Below, one piece after another: positions 22,840 through 34,422 of a stretch of DNA of 64,000 nucleotides. The DNA comes from Ulota crispa (taxonomy: Eukaryota; Streptophyta; Bryopsida; Orthotrichales; Orthotrichaceae), in assembly GCA_963920765.1 (NCBI GenBank), contig OY987247.1, forward strand, positions 10,016,471 to 10,080,470. The letters run 5' to 3'. Numbering within the stretch: the first letter of the stretch is position 1; each line of letters opens with the position of its first letter. The notes under the pieces were generated by a model. The model worked only from the letters and a program-made list of their open reading frames with translations, was not told the origin of the DNA and searched no databases. The position numbers were made by a program, and so were the translations under genes.

Positions 22840-23375
22840 GGAAAAAAATAAAAAATGCCCAAAAATTCTTTCAAAATATCAAATATACCCTTTTACTAAT
22901 TGAAATAAAAAGAAACACCCCCCGTATTCTGTAAGAATATCAATTATACCCATTTTATCTTTGAAAACATCTAATACTCTTAGATTTCTTGTGCCTCTTT
23001 ACTAAAAAATTTGTAAGTTGCATTTGCACCAAAGATATTGGCAAAAAAAAGAATGTGTTGTTCAGCCAATGCAATGGCTTTGGCCACAATAAACTTAAAT
23101 GAAAAAACCCTATATCAAGCTTGAAGAGCTTGCCTCCAAGATTCAACTTACATTCAACTTGCATCTTGTTTTTGTAATTTCCATATTCATCCCAAAATTC
23201 ACAAAGACTTGCACTAAAGAGGTTCAAGAAAACTAAGAGTATTAGATGTTTTCAAAGATAACTAGGGTGTAATTGATATTCTTACACATAACTAGGGTAT
23301 TTTTTTAAGTTTCAAATAATACACAGGTGTATTTGATATTTTGAAAGAATTGAGGGGAATTTTTAGTATTTTCCC
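22840..23375. mobile_element. MULE-like element with long inverted arms
   Basis: Inverted arms of about 150 bp: 22840-22985 against 23228-23375 (for example 'tttcaaaatatcaaatatac' at 22872 against 'gtatttgatattttgaaa' at 23328; 'ttgaaaacatctaatactct' against its complement at 23235-23255). It is flanked by TACTTTATA and TATTTTGTA, a 9-bp direct repeat matching at 7 of 9, as expected for Mutator-like elements. The interior is about 240 bp with no ORF. Confidence 0.65.
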
Positions 23376-24617
23376 TATTTTGTATCACAACAAGGCTAAT
23401 ATCACAATTAGGTGCTTCTACCCTAATAGGTTTCAAAAATTCTATGACAAGTTTCTTATTTTTTTTCAAAAATTGAATAAGTAATACATGGTGCACAAAG
23501 CAATTGAGAGGCAAAAAAAGTGCTTGTACAAATGAAAGGAATGTGTGTGCACATGTTTGGTGGATATGTTAGAGTTGCTCAAATTTTGAATGCTCCTAAA
23601 GAAACTATTTCTCACTTCAAACCCTATGTTCTCAAAATCTATGCAGTAAATATCTTTCATCTATTTACTACAACATAAAGAATAATTTTATTACTATATC
23701 CTATGGTAAATTATACCAAAATTTCATTTCACATTTTTTTTTACCTTTTCTATCAAAATTACTTGCTCTTGATGTTTTTTGGTGTAACATAGTCAAAGAA
23801 CTTTAGGGGTTAATCTTTATACCTAAATGCATATCATAAATTTTTTTAAGGACTATCATATATATTCAAGATGCTATTTTTATGAAATTTTTTTATTTAT
23901 CTATCTAAGGTTAAGCTTCTTCTTTTTTGGCTAGAAATACAAGGGCTCTAACAGATTTCTAAAAATATCTCGCATTGCCTCAATGAACTAAGTGTATCTA
24001 GTAAATAACAAGGTGTAGTTTGTGAATAAATGTTGGATATCTTTTATCATACAACGGATTGAATTTGCACCTTGACTACCTCAACATTGTTTCCATCTTT
24101 TCCCGTGTGATTGATTTTTTTTTGGATTTGTTTCCTCAACGAGCCTTCAACTCTAGTTGCTTTTGCCTTTGCCTTTATGTAACTGCTTTTTGTTCACATG
24201 GCTCTATTTTGAGGTCCTTTGCATTCCATTGATGTGCTTGTTATGTTGGCAAAGTTCAACAACATGGAAAAAGAAATGCAACAATAGTTGATTCATTGCA
24301 ATGGGTGTCATGCATTAAGAAATTATAACACATGGCAAAGGTTTCTAGTCAAGTTCTTGCAAGTAGAGCATGTTAGCATTGTAAGCATGTAATCATGGTT
24401 TTGGATTGTTTTCCATTTGCAATGCTCACAAAAATATGAAGGTGGTTAAATCAGCAAGTACCTTTTGGCAATACCCATATTGCATTTTTTTACCTTCACA
24501 AAGATAGGTACAACACAACTTGTCAAGTCAATAGACACCTTATAACCTACCTCAATAATTAAAAGTTCAAAATAATAACAAAGGACATACTTATAAACAA
24601 AAAACAAAATTTCTACT
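23376..24617. other. Intergenic; holds one orphan TTAA-type right terminus
   Basis: At 23801-23813 the sequence reads CTTTAGGGGTTAA, the right end of a TTAA-terminated element whose left end I could not locate. The rest is AT-rich with no gene. Confidence 0.45.
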
Positions 24618-25350
24618 TTAACCCCTAAACACCCTAGAGGACCAAAATGGTCCTCACATGATTTCACATGCTTGTTTGAGGTCTTGCATCTAATTTTTTA
24701 ACATTGCTATAAACTGCAACTATAAAGGTATTCAAGTGGTCTACGTAAGTTGAGTAATGGCAAGGCAAGCCAAATGTTATACAAGTGTCTCAAGCAAGGT
24801 CTCGAGAGTCTTAATTGGGTGAAACACCATATAAGGCAAGGTAGCAAGCAATTTCTTACAAGCTATAACTAATCAATACTCATTGCAAGCTTCCTAACAT
24901 GTGCTTTGTGGTAGCAAGGAATTCACTAGTAAGGGTTCAAGCATGTTCTAAACCCTTGTCGGGCAACCCTTACCAATTGTGCCGGTCATCGTTTTCCGTG
25001 CAATAGCAAATTGAAGGCCCAAAACTTAATTTACAAAGAAGTAAAATCTTCAATAATTTGCAAGTGTGCGCATTCACATCTAATCTTGCAACTCAAAAAA
25101 ATGAGATGAATCAAGGGCTTATAGAGTTTTGTAAAAATCATTAAATAGCAACTACTTGCCAAAAATGAGATTAGGCCATCACAAGTCGTTTGATCAAATG
25201 TTATAATCTCCCATCTCCCACGATTGTTTGTTCCCAAAATTTGCAAGCCATTTTCTAAGTAAGTGTTCCACTATTTACAATGGTCACTTTTTGTGGATCA
25301 TCTCGTTGATTGCAATACAATACATCAAAGTTGAAAATGGCTTGGGCACT
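24618..25350. mobile_element. TTAA-terminated element, D family, copy 1 (right end lost)
   Basis: Starts TTAACCCCTAAACACCC, then a subterminal palindrome GAGGACCAAAATGGTCCTC. Interior collinear with 42008-42781 ('gctataaactgcaactataa', 'gttttccgtgcaatagc', 'ttgcaagccattttctaagt'). It fades at 'cttgggcact', where the D2 copy reaches TTAAGGGTTAA, so the last few bases are replaced. Confidence 0.75.
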
Positions 25351-25739
25351 CAGCACTGTTCTCAAATATGATTTTCACTTTTAGCATGAGTAGCTAAAAT
25401 CACTGCTAATAAGCTAAAAGGCTAAAATTTTCAAATTAAACACTAGAAAATTTACATATTTTTTAGTTGCATGAAAATATGTTGTTAGCAATCCTGCAAA
25501 ATTTAGCCAGTTTAAAGAACGATGGCGCTCATGGGGTTGATAGTATAAGCATGGGACAATAGTTTTAGAAAATGTATGCTCAATTCTAAAGCAAATAAGA
25601 TGTTTTTAGAATCCTGTAAACACTTAGATAAGCGTGCCAATTTTTTTTGCATTGAGTGGATATGAGGTAAAATCAATTCAACTGCAATTAACATGTTTAG
25701 CAACCCATAAACAATGATTTACAATTTTGTACAAGTACA
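25351..25739. other. No gene seen
   Basis: AT-rich sequence between two elements; nothing recognised. Confidence 0.35.
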
Positions 25740-26477
25740 TGAATCCCTAAGCGTCCATTCAGCCCAATATGGCCAAAGGGGTGCTTGGAGGTGTGAAAGT
25801 ATACAAAAGAGGTATTTTTAGCTCAAATTTTGGTCTACCACTCAAGTCCAAATGGAGTTACTAGTTCAATAAAATTTCTGATCGGTTTATTATTCCTTGA
25901 AGCACCTGCTTTGCTCTAGATTCTACATAGAGTATGGAAAACATTCTATTTTTTTAACAATTAGGAGAAGAATGTCTTTGGGCAAACTAAAGGAGCAACT
26001 TAGAGAGTGGATGGGATGGGTGCTCTCACGTCCCATATTGTACAAGAGAAGTTTGGTGATATGTCACTTATTTTTTCTTGATTTGGGCAAGGTATTTATA
26101 ACTCTAAAGTAAGGAGCTAGTGGAATCTAGCTACTTTGAGTGACCATATCTTTTGGAGTTTTTTTTTCCATCAAGTATAGCAAGACACAATCTCATGGGA
26201 TTAGCCATTAGGTAAATCTCTTTTTTGAGAAAGTATTACATGAAAGTCCATCATCCATATTTTGAACTGTTGCCCAAATTGGAAAACATGAGATTCTCAA
26301 CGGTGGAAATTTTGCAAATTTACTTGATTTTGAAATCCAATTGGTTTGAAACATTTGATTTATAGCTGGGTATAGAATGACTGGTTTAGATTATGTGATT
26401 ACTTGTTCAACTTTCCAAAAACTCAAGGAATGTGTTGAAGGTTTCATGTTGGAGTTATGGTGACGCTCAGGGGTTAA
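25740..26477. mobile_element. TTAA-terminated element, E family, copy 1
   Basis: The left end is decayed (TGAA-TCCCTAAGCG); the right end ACGCTCAGGGG is followed by TTAA at 26474-26477. Its reverse complement is collinear with 40997-42011, except that the other copy carries an extra 237-bp MITE, for which this copy shows the empty site near 25965-25980. Confidence 0.8.
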
Positions 26478-26769
26478 GAAGACTATTTTAGGTTCTGAAT
26501 TCCAATAAAAATGAAAACTGAAATGACCATGGCTTCAAGTTGCATCTTCGATTGTAACAGACTAGAGTTTTTTCAATTTCACGTATTAGGTTCAAAATTG
26601 AGGAACCTTGTTTCATGAATCCATTGCAAACGAACAATAGCAACAACTGCCAGCTTCACAAGGGAATCAACGTGTTGGAGGCCTCCATCGGACAAGAAAA
26701 AAAGACTTTTATGTTTAGAGAATCTTGAGGTCCACCAATAAATTCCTTTTTGGATAGACATGAAGGTGC

Positions 26770-27209
26770 ACAATTATTATGGGAATTGATATGCGTACCA
26801 CACCTTCTTGACTATCCCACCACACCCCGGGGTAAATTTGAGATTTCTACCATCAAAAATCAAAAACCTGTATTTGAGGATTTGGAATTCAGATTTGGAC
26901 TTAGAGATCGGGACTTTGTCTAGAATCATAAAAAAATGTTGTAATTGAACAATGCCCAATGAAAAAAGCTTAGCTTGGAGAAAAGCATTACTTTTACTTT
27001 GTTTATAAAAAAGATAAGCTTTTTCATTGGGTGTTGTTCAATTAGAGCTTTCTTTGTGATTCTAAACAAAATCACTGTCTCTGAGTCCAAATCTAAATTC
27101 CAAATTCTCAAATTCAGGTTTTTGATGGTAGAAATCTAAAATTTACCCTGGACTGTGGTGAGATAGTCAAGAAGGTGTGGTACGCATATCAATTCCCAAT
27201 TATTATATA
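26770..27209. repeat. Foldback repeat with arms of about 180 bp
   Basis: 'gggaattgatatgcgtacca' at 26781 is mirrored by its complement at 27178-27197. The arms run to about 26950 and from about 27020, with a loop containing 'aagcttagcttggag'. The arms differ at scattered sites. The element class is uncertain because no clear target duplication is seen. Confidence 0.75.
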
Positions 27210-27231
27210 GTTGATACAAAATGTATTGACG

Positions 27232-27459
27232 TACAGTGGCCTACCAAAAAGATTGTTGCATTTTCCTTCTTTATCACCTTCTTCTCATGGATTTGAGGAG
27301 CTTTTAATTCAAATATACATACATCCAACCACCAGTACTACCATGATGATTCCCAATAAACAGCTTGTCATAATCAAAAATGTACTGGCTATTTTTGTTG
27401 CCAAGGATGACTTTGGTGAAAATTTGGAGAGGCGACAATCTTTTTGGTAGAGCACTGTA
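27232..27459. mobile_element. Tc1/mariner-type MITE
   Basis: TA-CAGTGGCCTACCAAAAAGATTG on the left and CAATCTTTTTGGTAGAGCACTG-TA on the right: about 24-bp inverted termini starting CAGT with TA duplicated (27232-27233, 27458-27459). This is the standard Tc1/mariner layout. It is 228 bp with no ORF of note. It could have been moved by a relative of the dead transposase at 16250-17365 (inference). Confidence 0.8.
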
Positions 27460-29034
27460 CGTACAACATATATAAACATCGTTGAACTTCAGTATCAAGA
27501 ACTTTCTGAATATCCACCCCAGCCACCCCCCCCCCCCCCCCCCCCAGATTCATTCCCAAGCTTCAAATGTTTTTCCTACACAGCAACATATGTATTTACT
27601 GTAGTCAAACTGCCACATGATTCTTCTTTTGCCAGAGTAGTGAAACCCTTTCTTAGCGTGTAGTATGACAATCAGGAGATAGTCTACTCATGTGGGCTAT
27701 CTCTGATACCGCGTCTATGTTATATCCCCAATTTGGAATAGCTTCTTGTCACATAATACCAAAACAAGATGCACGAGAGCTTCCGAAAGCTGGGGAAGGT
27801 CCACGATTAGCTAAAAACTTCCCGCACTCTCGCTTGCTACAGAGAGATCTTCGCAAAGAATCGGTGCAACTTGAGAGAATCAAGGCTCTTCAAGGTACAC
27901 ATTTAGAAATTACAGTCCATTCACTCGGTGCCACTCCCACTAGCTCCAGCTATATCAAAAAGGCGCATGAAGCACAGAGTATCGCATCTGATGGCACTCG
28001 AGGGCAAGTGTTCATATAAAATGTGCACAGCTCTGTGATAGGATAGTCGAATAACATAAGCTAAAGCTGTAAAGAAGAAACCCATCACAGAGAAACCCTA
28101 TAACAAAAGGGAATTGCTAAATCCACCAGATTGCACCGTGTTTAGGAGCTCCATAAAGAAAAGAACGGTAAACTTCATATTTATTGGATGGTCATGTAAT
28201 GATGATGGCAAACATACTTATCCAAGATTATAAATACTCAAAGTTATGGATATCAAGCCAAGTGAAAGAAAGATAAAAGAGTGGATAAAGAAATGAAAAG
28301 GAAAGGAAAGAGTGGATACAGAAATGAGAAAAGAAAGGGAAGAGTGGAGTACGTTTACCATCATCATCAGTCATCCAATAAATATGAAATTTACCCTAGT
28401 GTTCATATCTAACGTGCACACCTCTGTAGCAAGATAGTTGAATAACAAGCTGTAAAGAAGAAATCCATCATAAGAAACCCTGTAACAAGAACACTATAGC
28501 CACTACCCCGTCAGTAATTAGAGCTGAGAAATGAAGGCGAGATTCAGAAAGAACGGGCGTTAAATAGGGAATAAATAGAAGTAGGTAGACAGCCAAAATG
28601 ACATTGTCCAGATAATAAAGGACCGACAACTCATTTTGAGAATGCCTTCTGATATATCCTTCATCCTACCTGGTAGAAGAAAAAAAAACAACTGCCAATC
28701 CCTTTAAGAATTTCACCAGAATGCTAACTGGCGGATCTATACCTCTCCCTCGACATACAACGTTGGTAAAGCTGCACTCAAACTTCTATATGTATTATAT
28801 ATATTTAAGTAAACCTCTCTTATTCCTTTCTCCTAAGCTAAACCTCTAGCTCTAAGCCTCACCCTGGCTACCACCGGTACACCTGACCGGCAAGACAGAG
28901 AAGTGATACTTCGCCTTTACCCCTACGTGGCTGGATTGCCAAAGTCCATGAGATTTGAATGGTAAACGACTCTTGATTGTGCAGTCCAGTACCAGCTCGC
29001 AAATAGAATAAAAAGATTCGACGATCATAAGGCC
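27460..29034. other. 3' side of the VOC gene; no separate gene seen
   Basis: Includes a C homopolymer of about 20 bp at 27526-27545. The mixed-composition sequence at 27690-28019 is open on the plus strand, but I recognise no domain. A diverged direct repeat is seen at about 28180-28200 and 28370-28400 ('cttcatatttattggatg' and the inverted 'catccaataaatatgaa'). The part just below 29035 is probably the 3' UTR of the minus-strand gene. Confidence 0.4.
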
Positions 29035-29756
29035 TCACCGGGAGCACAATGCAGGCGACAGGCTGCATAGACTAGCAGTGCTAGCGTTCAATGGCTGCAT
29101 AGGGAAATTCTCGCATGTGCAAATCTCCATCATGTAACCATCAGGGTCGTGGAAGAAGACCTGCTCGATGATCGCACCATCTTCGTCCAGCGTTGCTCGA
29201 GTGTATTTAATGCCATGGTCCTGTAATGCGTGCACTACGCCGGAAATGGAGTCGCTCTGCGTACAATGCCAGTCACTCGTAAGAACAAGCTTCTCAAAAA
29301 CTCTTTGAAAATGCGAAGAGAAGTGCTAGGGTTTCGTAAATGAGTAGTGCCAAATTGGTACCTGGAAGGAGAGGTGCTCGTCTCTGCTGTTGATCTCCTT
29401 CTCCACGGGAGAAAATGCAGCAATCTCTGTGTGCTCGGCTTGGAGGAGATGGATGCTAATGCCGTAGTTATGAAGCCTGTAGAAAACATGAATCAGAACT
29501 GTTTGATAATTTGATGGCTATGGAATGTGATGAAAGTAGCTATGGAATTGAAGAGGTTGTGGTGAAAGTAGAGGTTATTAAAGACTCAAACTTACCATGC
29601 TCCCTCGAACTTCAACGCTTGGGGGCGGACGATCCGAATGAAGCCCAAAACCTTCTCGTAGAAAACTGTGCTGACATGCACGTTTCGGCATACTCTTGAG
29701 ACATGATTCAAGGATTTGAGAGGCAAGGACTTCTTGACCTCTTTCTGGACCGCCAT
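29035..29756 (-). CDS. VOC-family glyoxalase-I-like protein
   Basis: Three exons, 29756-29596, 29476-29362 and 29256-29035, with GT-AG introns and matching phases, encode 165 residues. The start ATG precedes MAVQKEVKKSLPLKSLNHV. The fold signature is complete. SLNHVSRVCRNVHVSTVFYE (H18) and VLGFIRIVRP lie in the first half-domain, then GAWLHNYGISIHLLQ, then RDEHLSFQ (H88), and FFHDPDGYMMEIC (E136) near the end. H18, H88 and E136 sit where vicinal-oxygen-chelate enzymes place metal ligands. It matches the short plant GLYI-like subfamily (about 150-175 residues) that lacks the second domain of classical lactoylglutathione lyase. The substrate is therefore not certain. No organelle-targeting extension is visible, so it is probably cytosolic. 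No lesions are seen. Confidence 0.92.
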
Positions 29757-31600
29757 GTCCGGTGCGAGAACGTAGAGAAACTATCACTGCCTTTCAAATG
29801 CTGCCGAGGCAACAAATGAATCTCAGGATTGCAATTCAAACCACCACCGACTCCCGAGGCGAGTAGGATTAAGAAAAAAGGACGCCTTCGAAGAAATCGA
29901 AAATCGTTTGAGGTGGCGACGGCATCGATGCCTTGAATCTGCACGCAATAAACATGAAAAATCAGAATGGAAGAATAAGTAGAGCTGTAATGCTGACTGA
30001 AAATTGAGTAAGCAGTATGAGACGCAGGCAGAAACCAAGAGAGGATAGCTATAACCAGAGATGACTAGAATATACTACATCAGCTCCGATCACAATACAA
30101 AGTAGCTCAAGATACTTGAAGGTGACACGTCATCAGTACAATCCTCACAGCCGCAGGTAACATGCCGCGAGAGGACACGACATGCGTCATTACTAATTCC
30201 TTTGTTTTACGAATAAACACCGAACGATTAGCCAGCGCAACGCCACCGTGGTTACACCAATAATCCAACTATAAATCGGAACTCTTCCTGTCCACTACTT
30301 TTAACTTCAACAGAGGAGCATTGAGCACTAATCTTAGTGACAGAGTGTTATCACTGACGCAAGCGCCGAATCCGTGACTTCCACATAAAGCACGAATCCC
30401 AGCGTCATATACTTATTATACACGACAAATACATCGCAAGCAGTAGCTCCATGTAACTCGTGATCTCCGCTCCAAACGACGAAGGCTGAAACTCTCGTGT
30501 TTGTAGAGGAATGGAGTTTGCAAAGCAATTAGTGAGGCTAAGCTGCTTGCTCTAGAAACGTGAGCAGAATACGGCCAGAAACACGCATCCGCAGCTACCA
30601 CAACCGTACTACAAGTAAAGCGGAACATGTGATGTCCTGCTAACAGAACACACGTCCCTACACTACCTTGCAAACTCAAAAAAAATCTCCACCCGAGGAC
30701 ATGTCCAAAATCACTCAATAAGATCGCTCGCGGCAACCAAAACGCTCACGTTAATAACTTACACTTACAATTTTAATGCTCGCAACCACCACCGACTGCA
30801 GCAACGATCCCGTGGTACAGTGCTAGGATTCAAATGTTACATATTTCTCAACGACGCTTCAAATATTCAGATTCGTCCAGGGAACCTAAATAATTAATTA
30901 GCACTAAGCAAGAAAGATGCTCTGTTATTTAAAAGTCACGCTCTCAGACTACAAACACCGGCTGTGGAATCGAACCAATGCCACACTCTGATACACCAAA
31001 ACGAGTGGCTCCATTGCGCACGGTTGAATACATTCAATCACACCAAGCGGCATTCGAACGAGTTAAGGCGATCGGTCGCAACAGGTGGCACTCAATGGGA
31101 CACAACCTTGGTGGAGCCATCCAAGCGTGGTGGAGCCATCGAATTGACAATGACAGCAAGAGCGGGAAGGGAGAGCAATGGCATTTGAAATATGATAAAA
31201 TAAATGAAACGTGATGGAACCGAAAGCGGCACCGACAATGGAGTGTGATGAAATGGAGCGGAGACTTACAGTGAAGTGCGCAACCAGCGAGAGCGAGAGA
31301 AAGATGGAGATTGAGGGAGAGAGTGCGAGTGAGAGAGAATGCGAGTGCGAGACAGATGGCGAGGAGCAGGAGTTGGAAGGCGGAGAGGAGAGGAGATTTG
31401 GACTGCAGGGAGCAGCGGTGGAGGGAGGTCCTTTATGGAGGGCATGCAGTTCATGCTGGGACGGAGTGAGGGGCATCTGTGGCACCAGAATCGCGGGAAT
31501 CTGTCGCACTCTCTCTACTCCGTACTCGCTCTACTACTGTAGTCTACTCTCTCTGTCTCTGTCACCCGCGCCCGCTCTGCAACTGCCCTAGTACTAGGGT
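29757..31600 (-). promoter_or_regulatory. Probable 5' UTR, leader intron and promoter of the VOC gene
   Basis: On the minus strand a good acceptor (GCGTGCAG|ATTCAAGG, exon from 29938) opens the leader exon before the ATG at 29756. A strong donor (CTTCACT|GTAAGT, exon end 31270) lies upstream in a CT-rich stretch at 31270-31440, typical of plant transcription starts. This implies a leader intron of about 1.33 kb. The open frames in 31063-31591 are low-complexity Ser/Leu or Glu/Arg by-products of that CT/GA tract. A 'tagggttt' box lies near 31595. Confidence 0.45.
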
Positions 31601-33503
31601 TTGATTAGTCGCTAATCGTGGTTTAGCTTCACCTCGTCCACCACCACGACGATGACGAATTGACGACTTCCCTCAACACCGGCCTCGCTTTGACATTGTT
31701 TTGCCCAAAAACAATCCGTAAAGATGTTGCCTACCAAAAGTGTTGCATATATTCATACGAGGACCATTTAGTAGGTAGGATGCTCAAAAACCACACATCT
31801 AAGAGCTGTTTGTCATTTTGAGGAAGCTAAACTGCTTGAAACAATTTTCAGTAAATAATTTACTAGGAAGAAAAATAGAATTTGCATCTAACCTAAGTTG
31901 TTTCATATTTTTTGGACCTTGGTGGAATTAGTTATGAATTTTTGAAATTTAAACCCAGTAAGAAAGCAAAATGTACCTCTAGGCCTTGATCGATTTTTAA
32001 TGACCAGTCGGTTCATGAGCCTCTTACCTTACTTGAAAAAATGGCTTTATGACAAATACCAAAAAATCCGAAGTGACCAATAATATGTTTGTGACTTGAC
32101 TGAAAATTTAAAACTCCAATGGGATTTATGTGCTATCTAGATACCCCATTTGTATACAACTTAGGAGAGCGTATACAATACAGCAACATCCTATAGGGAG
32201 GGGGCATTTCCACTTGCTTGTAATAAAAAGTTATGATTTTTTGTTGAGAATAATAATGTAGGTGCACAAAGGTACTAGCATGCAAATGTTGCCAATTCCA
32301 TTTAGCAAGGATGAATAGTACTTTTGGAACTTGTCGTTCACACTATTGGTAGAGTTGAAGCCACTAGTATTAGTTAATCCATCATCCTCATCAACTTTAC
32401 ATAATACCATGGTTACTTGGTTAGTACTATTAAATCTTAATTTTTCTTGATTTTGGACTTTAACATTTTCTTGCAAAGAATCATTTATGTGGTTAAAGTT
32501 TATTATAATTTCTACATACTAAAACCAATGCTATCCACTACCACCAACCTTGCCAACTAGGTTTGGTTCTTAATTACTAACTCAAGTGGAAATGCCAATT
32601 AAAATACTCACATAATATTGCTCACAAGAGCAAGTGGAAACAAGCCCTTATAGATTGTTTGATTTTTAATATATTCTTAAGGAGTTGTTAAAATGACACT
32701 CCCATACTATTAATGCAACAGTCAAGGTGAGGTTCATACACCCAATCAACGTGCAACATTCAAGGTGAGATTCATACACCCCTCAACAAAGTCTGCAACC
32801 ATATGCCGTCCAGGTGGTATCAAGATCAAGGGCAAGGTCTAATTGTCAAGAAAGGTGCTTCAAACCATGATGAAAGTGCACTTGTTTTTAAAATTGATGC
32901 CATGATACAAGTTGCATTGTATTGCTCATTAGGTTATTGCCAAATTTCATTTGGCACAATCCATCCAAATGACGTATTTCCAATTTTTGAATATCTATTT
33001 GTCTAACTTTTGCACTCTTTTGACTAAAAGGATGAACATTGATATGCATACTATGATGGTGACATTCACATAAGTCATATGCCCACACGTTGAAGTATTG
33101 CATTAACAACATGGAGTTGAGATTTTAGAAATTATTTATACTTATTATTACTATTGGTTTTGATTTTCTTTTCGAGTTGCTACATGGTTGAAATTTATCA
33201 TAAAATAATCCATGAATTATTTTGTTACTTTGTTGTCTTGGTTGTATAGAGACCAAGTACGTGATTATAAGTTTAAATGTAAAAGTGTTGAATTTGGTGT
33301 TTCGCGCATTGCTAGAAACTGTGGATGAATATGAATTACCAAATTTACCCCCTTCAAAGCATGAGGGATACAAGAGTGGGCATTGGTAAGGCTTTTTGCT
33401 GTTTTTAATTTTGTATATGTTTGATAAATAAGCCTATGAGTAGGTGGTGGTTTGTCAAACGGTGGCTTTTTTTTTTTTGAGTGCCAGTGATGGGTTTAAA
33501 TTC
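31601..33503. other. AT-rich intergenic sequence, nothing recognised
   Basis: Short open frames only, no motif. A short direct repeat lies at 32724 and 32762 ('tcaaggtgag-ttcatacacc'). Confidence 0.4.
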
Positions 33504-34422
33504 TTAACCCTAAAGGCTCAAGGAACCCACTTTGGGCTTTATGAGAACTCAGGCAAGCTTTATCGATTTCATAATTTGGAAATTTTTTATGAAATTTTTA
33601 TGATGGATGCTACTCATCATAATCTACATGTGAAGCTTTATTTCATGTCATTTAGATAAGTAATGCAAAAGTTATAAGGTTTTTTCAATTTCAATATCAA
33701 ACCAAGTAGCAAAAAATATATTCTAAATTTTTTTTTAAATTTTTTATAGAATTGTATAGATTGATACCTACTCAAAAAAAGTTGAATCACTCAATTCCAA
33801 ATAATGAGGTAAGAGTTACAAGGAGTTTTCTTTTGCGGGCAATGAAGGTAGGGAGAGGGTAGAAAAAACATATAAAGTTATCTTTTATTCTCAATTTTGA
33901 AAAATCACAAATGAAAATGAAAAATAAAGTTACTAATTGTTTGTTAGAGCATTTTCACCATTGGGATTAACAATTTTCAAATTCTTCCAAAACTTATTAG
34001 CATATTAGTTATATCTTTCATTCATCAATACCTTTCACTTTACAATTTTTGTAAAATTGAATCCAATTTTTTTTGGGTTAAACATTTTTATATATGCTTT
34101 CAACCCATTTTCCAACATATTGCAAAAATTACACAAGAAATACAACTTATGTGTCTTTTTCTAAAATGTTTGAAAATCAAAACTTCACCTTTTGGAAGGA
34201 TTAGAAAAACCTAAATTTTGAAGTTTAGGGACATTGATCTTGCAATTGGTGGGGATATTCATTCTGAAATTTTGGGACAATGTACTTGTGCAAGTCAACA
34301 AAAGGATCCTACGGTTGGATTTGTTTATAAGTAAGTTTCAATGAAGATTTTGACCCTGGTTTGGGGACAAGTATTTTGAAGCAATTTTGGGCCTCTAAAC
34401 ACAAAAGAATTTTAGGGGTTAA
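33504..34422. mobile_element. TTAA-terminated element, K family, copy 1
   Basis: Left TTAACCCTAAAGGCTCAAGG at 33504; right GAATTTTAGGGGTTAA with TTAA at 34419-34422. 919 bp, close in size to 42967-43894, with related words ('gagttacaaggag', 'cctacggttggatttg' against 'cttacggttagatatg'). No ORF. Confidence 0.75.

Noticed and set aside
27690-28019. A 109-codon open frame starting MWAISDTASML
   Set aside because: No recognisable domain, no splice or start context, and it lies antisense to the likely downstream flank of the VOC gene.
29235-29489. Open frame of 84 codons on the minus strand over the VOC gene
   Set aside because: It is a shifted frame reading through intron 2; the spliced frame gives the conserved VOC domain.
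31063-31591. Open frames rich in Ser/Leu or Glu/Arg on both strands
   Set aside because: Low-complexity products of a CT/GA tract that better fits a transcription start region.
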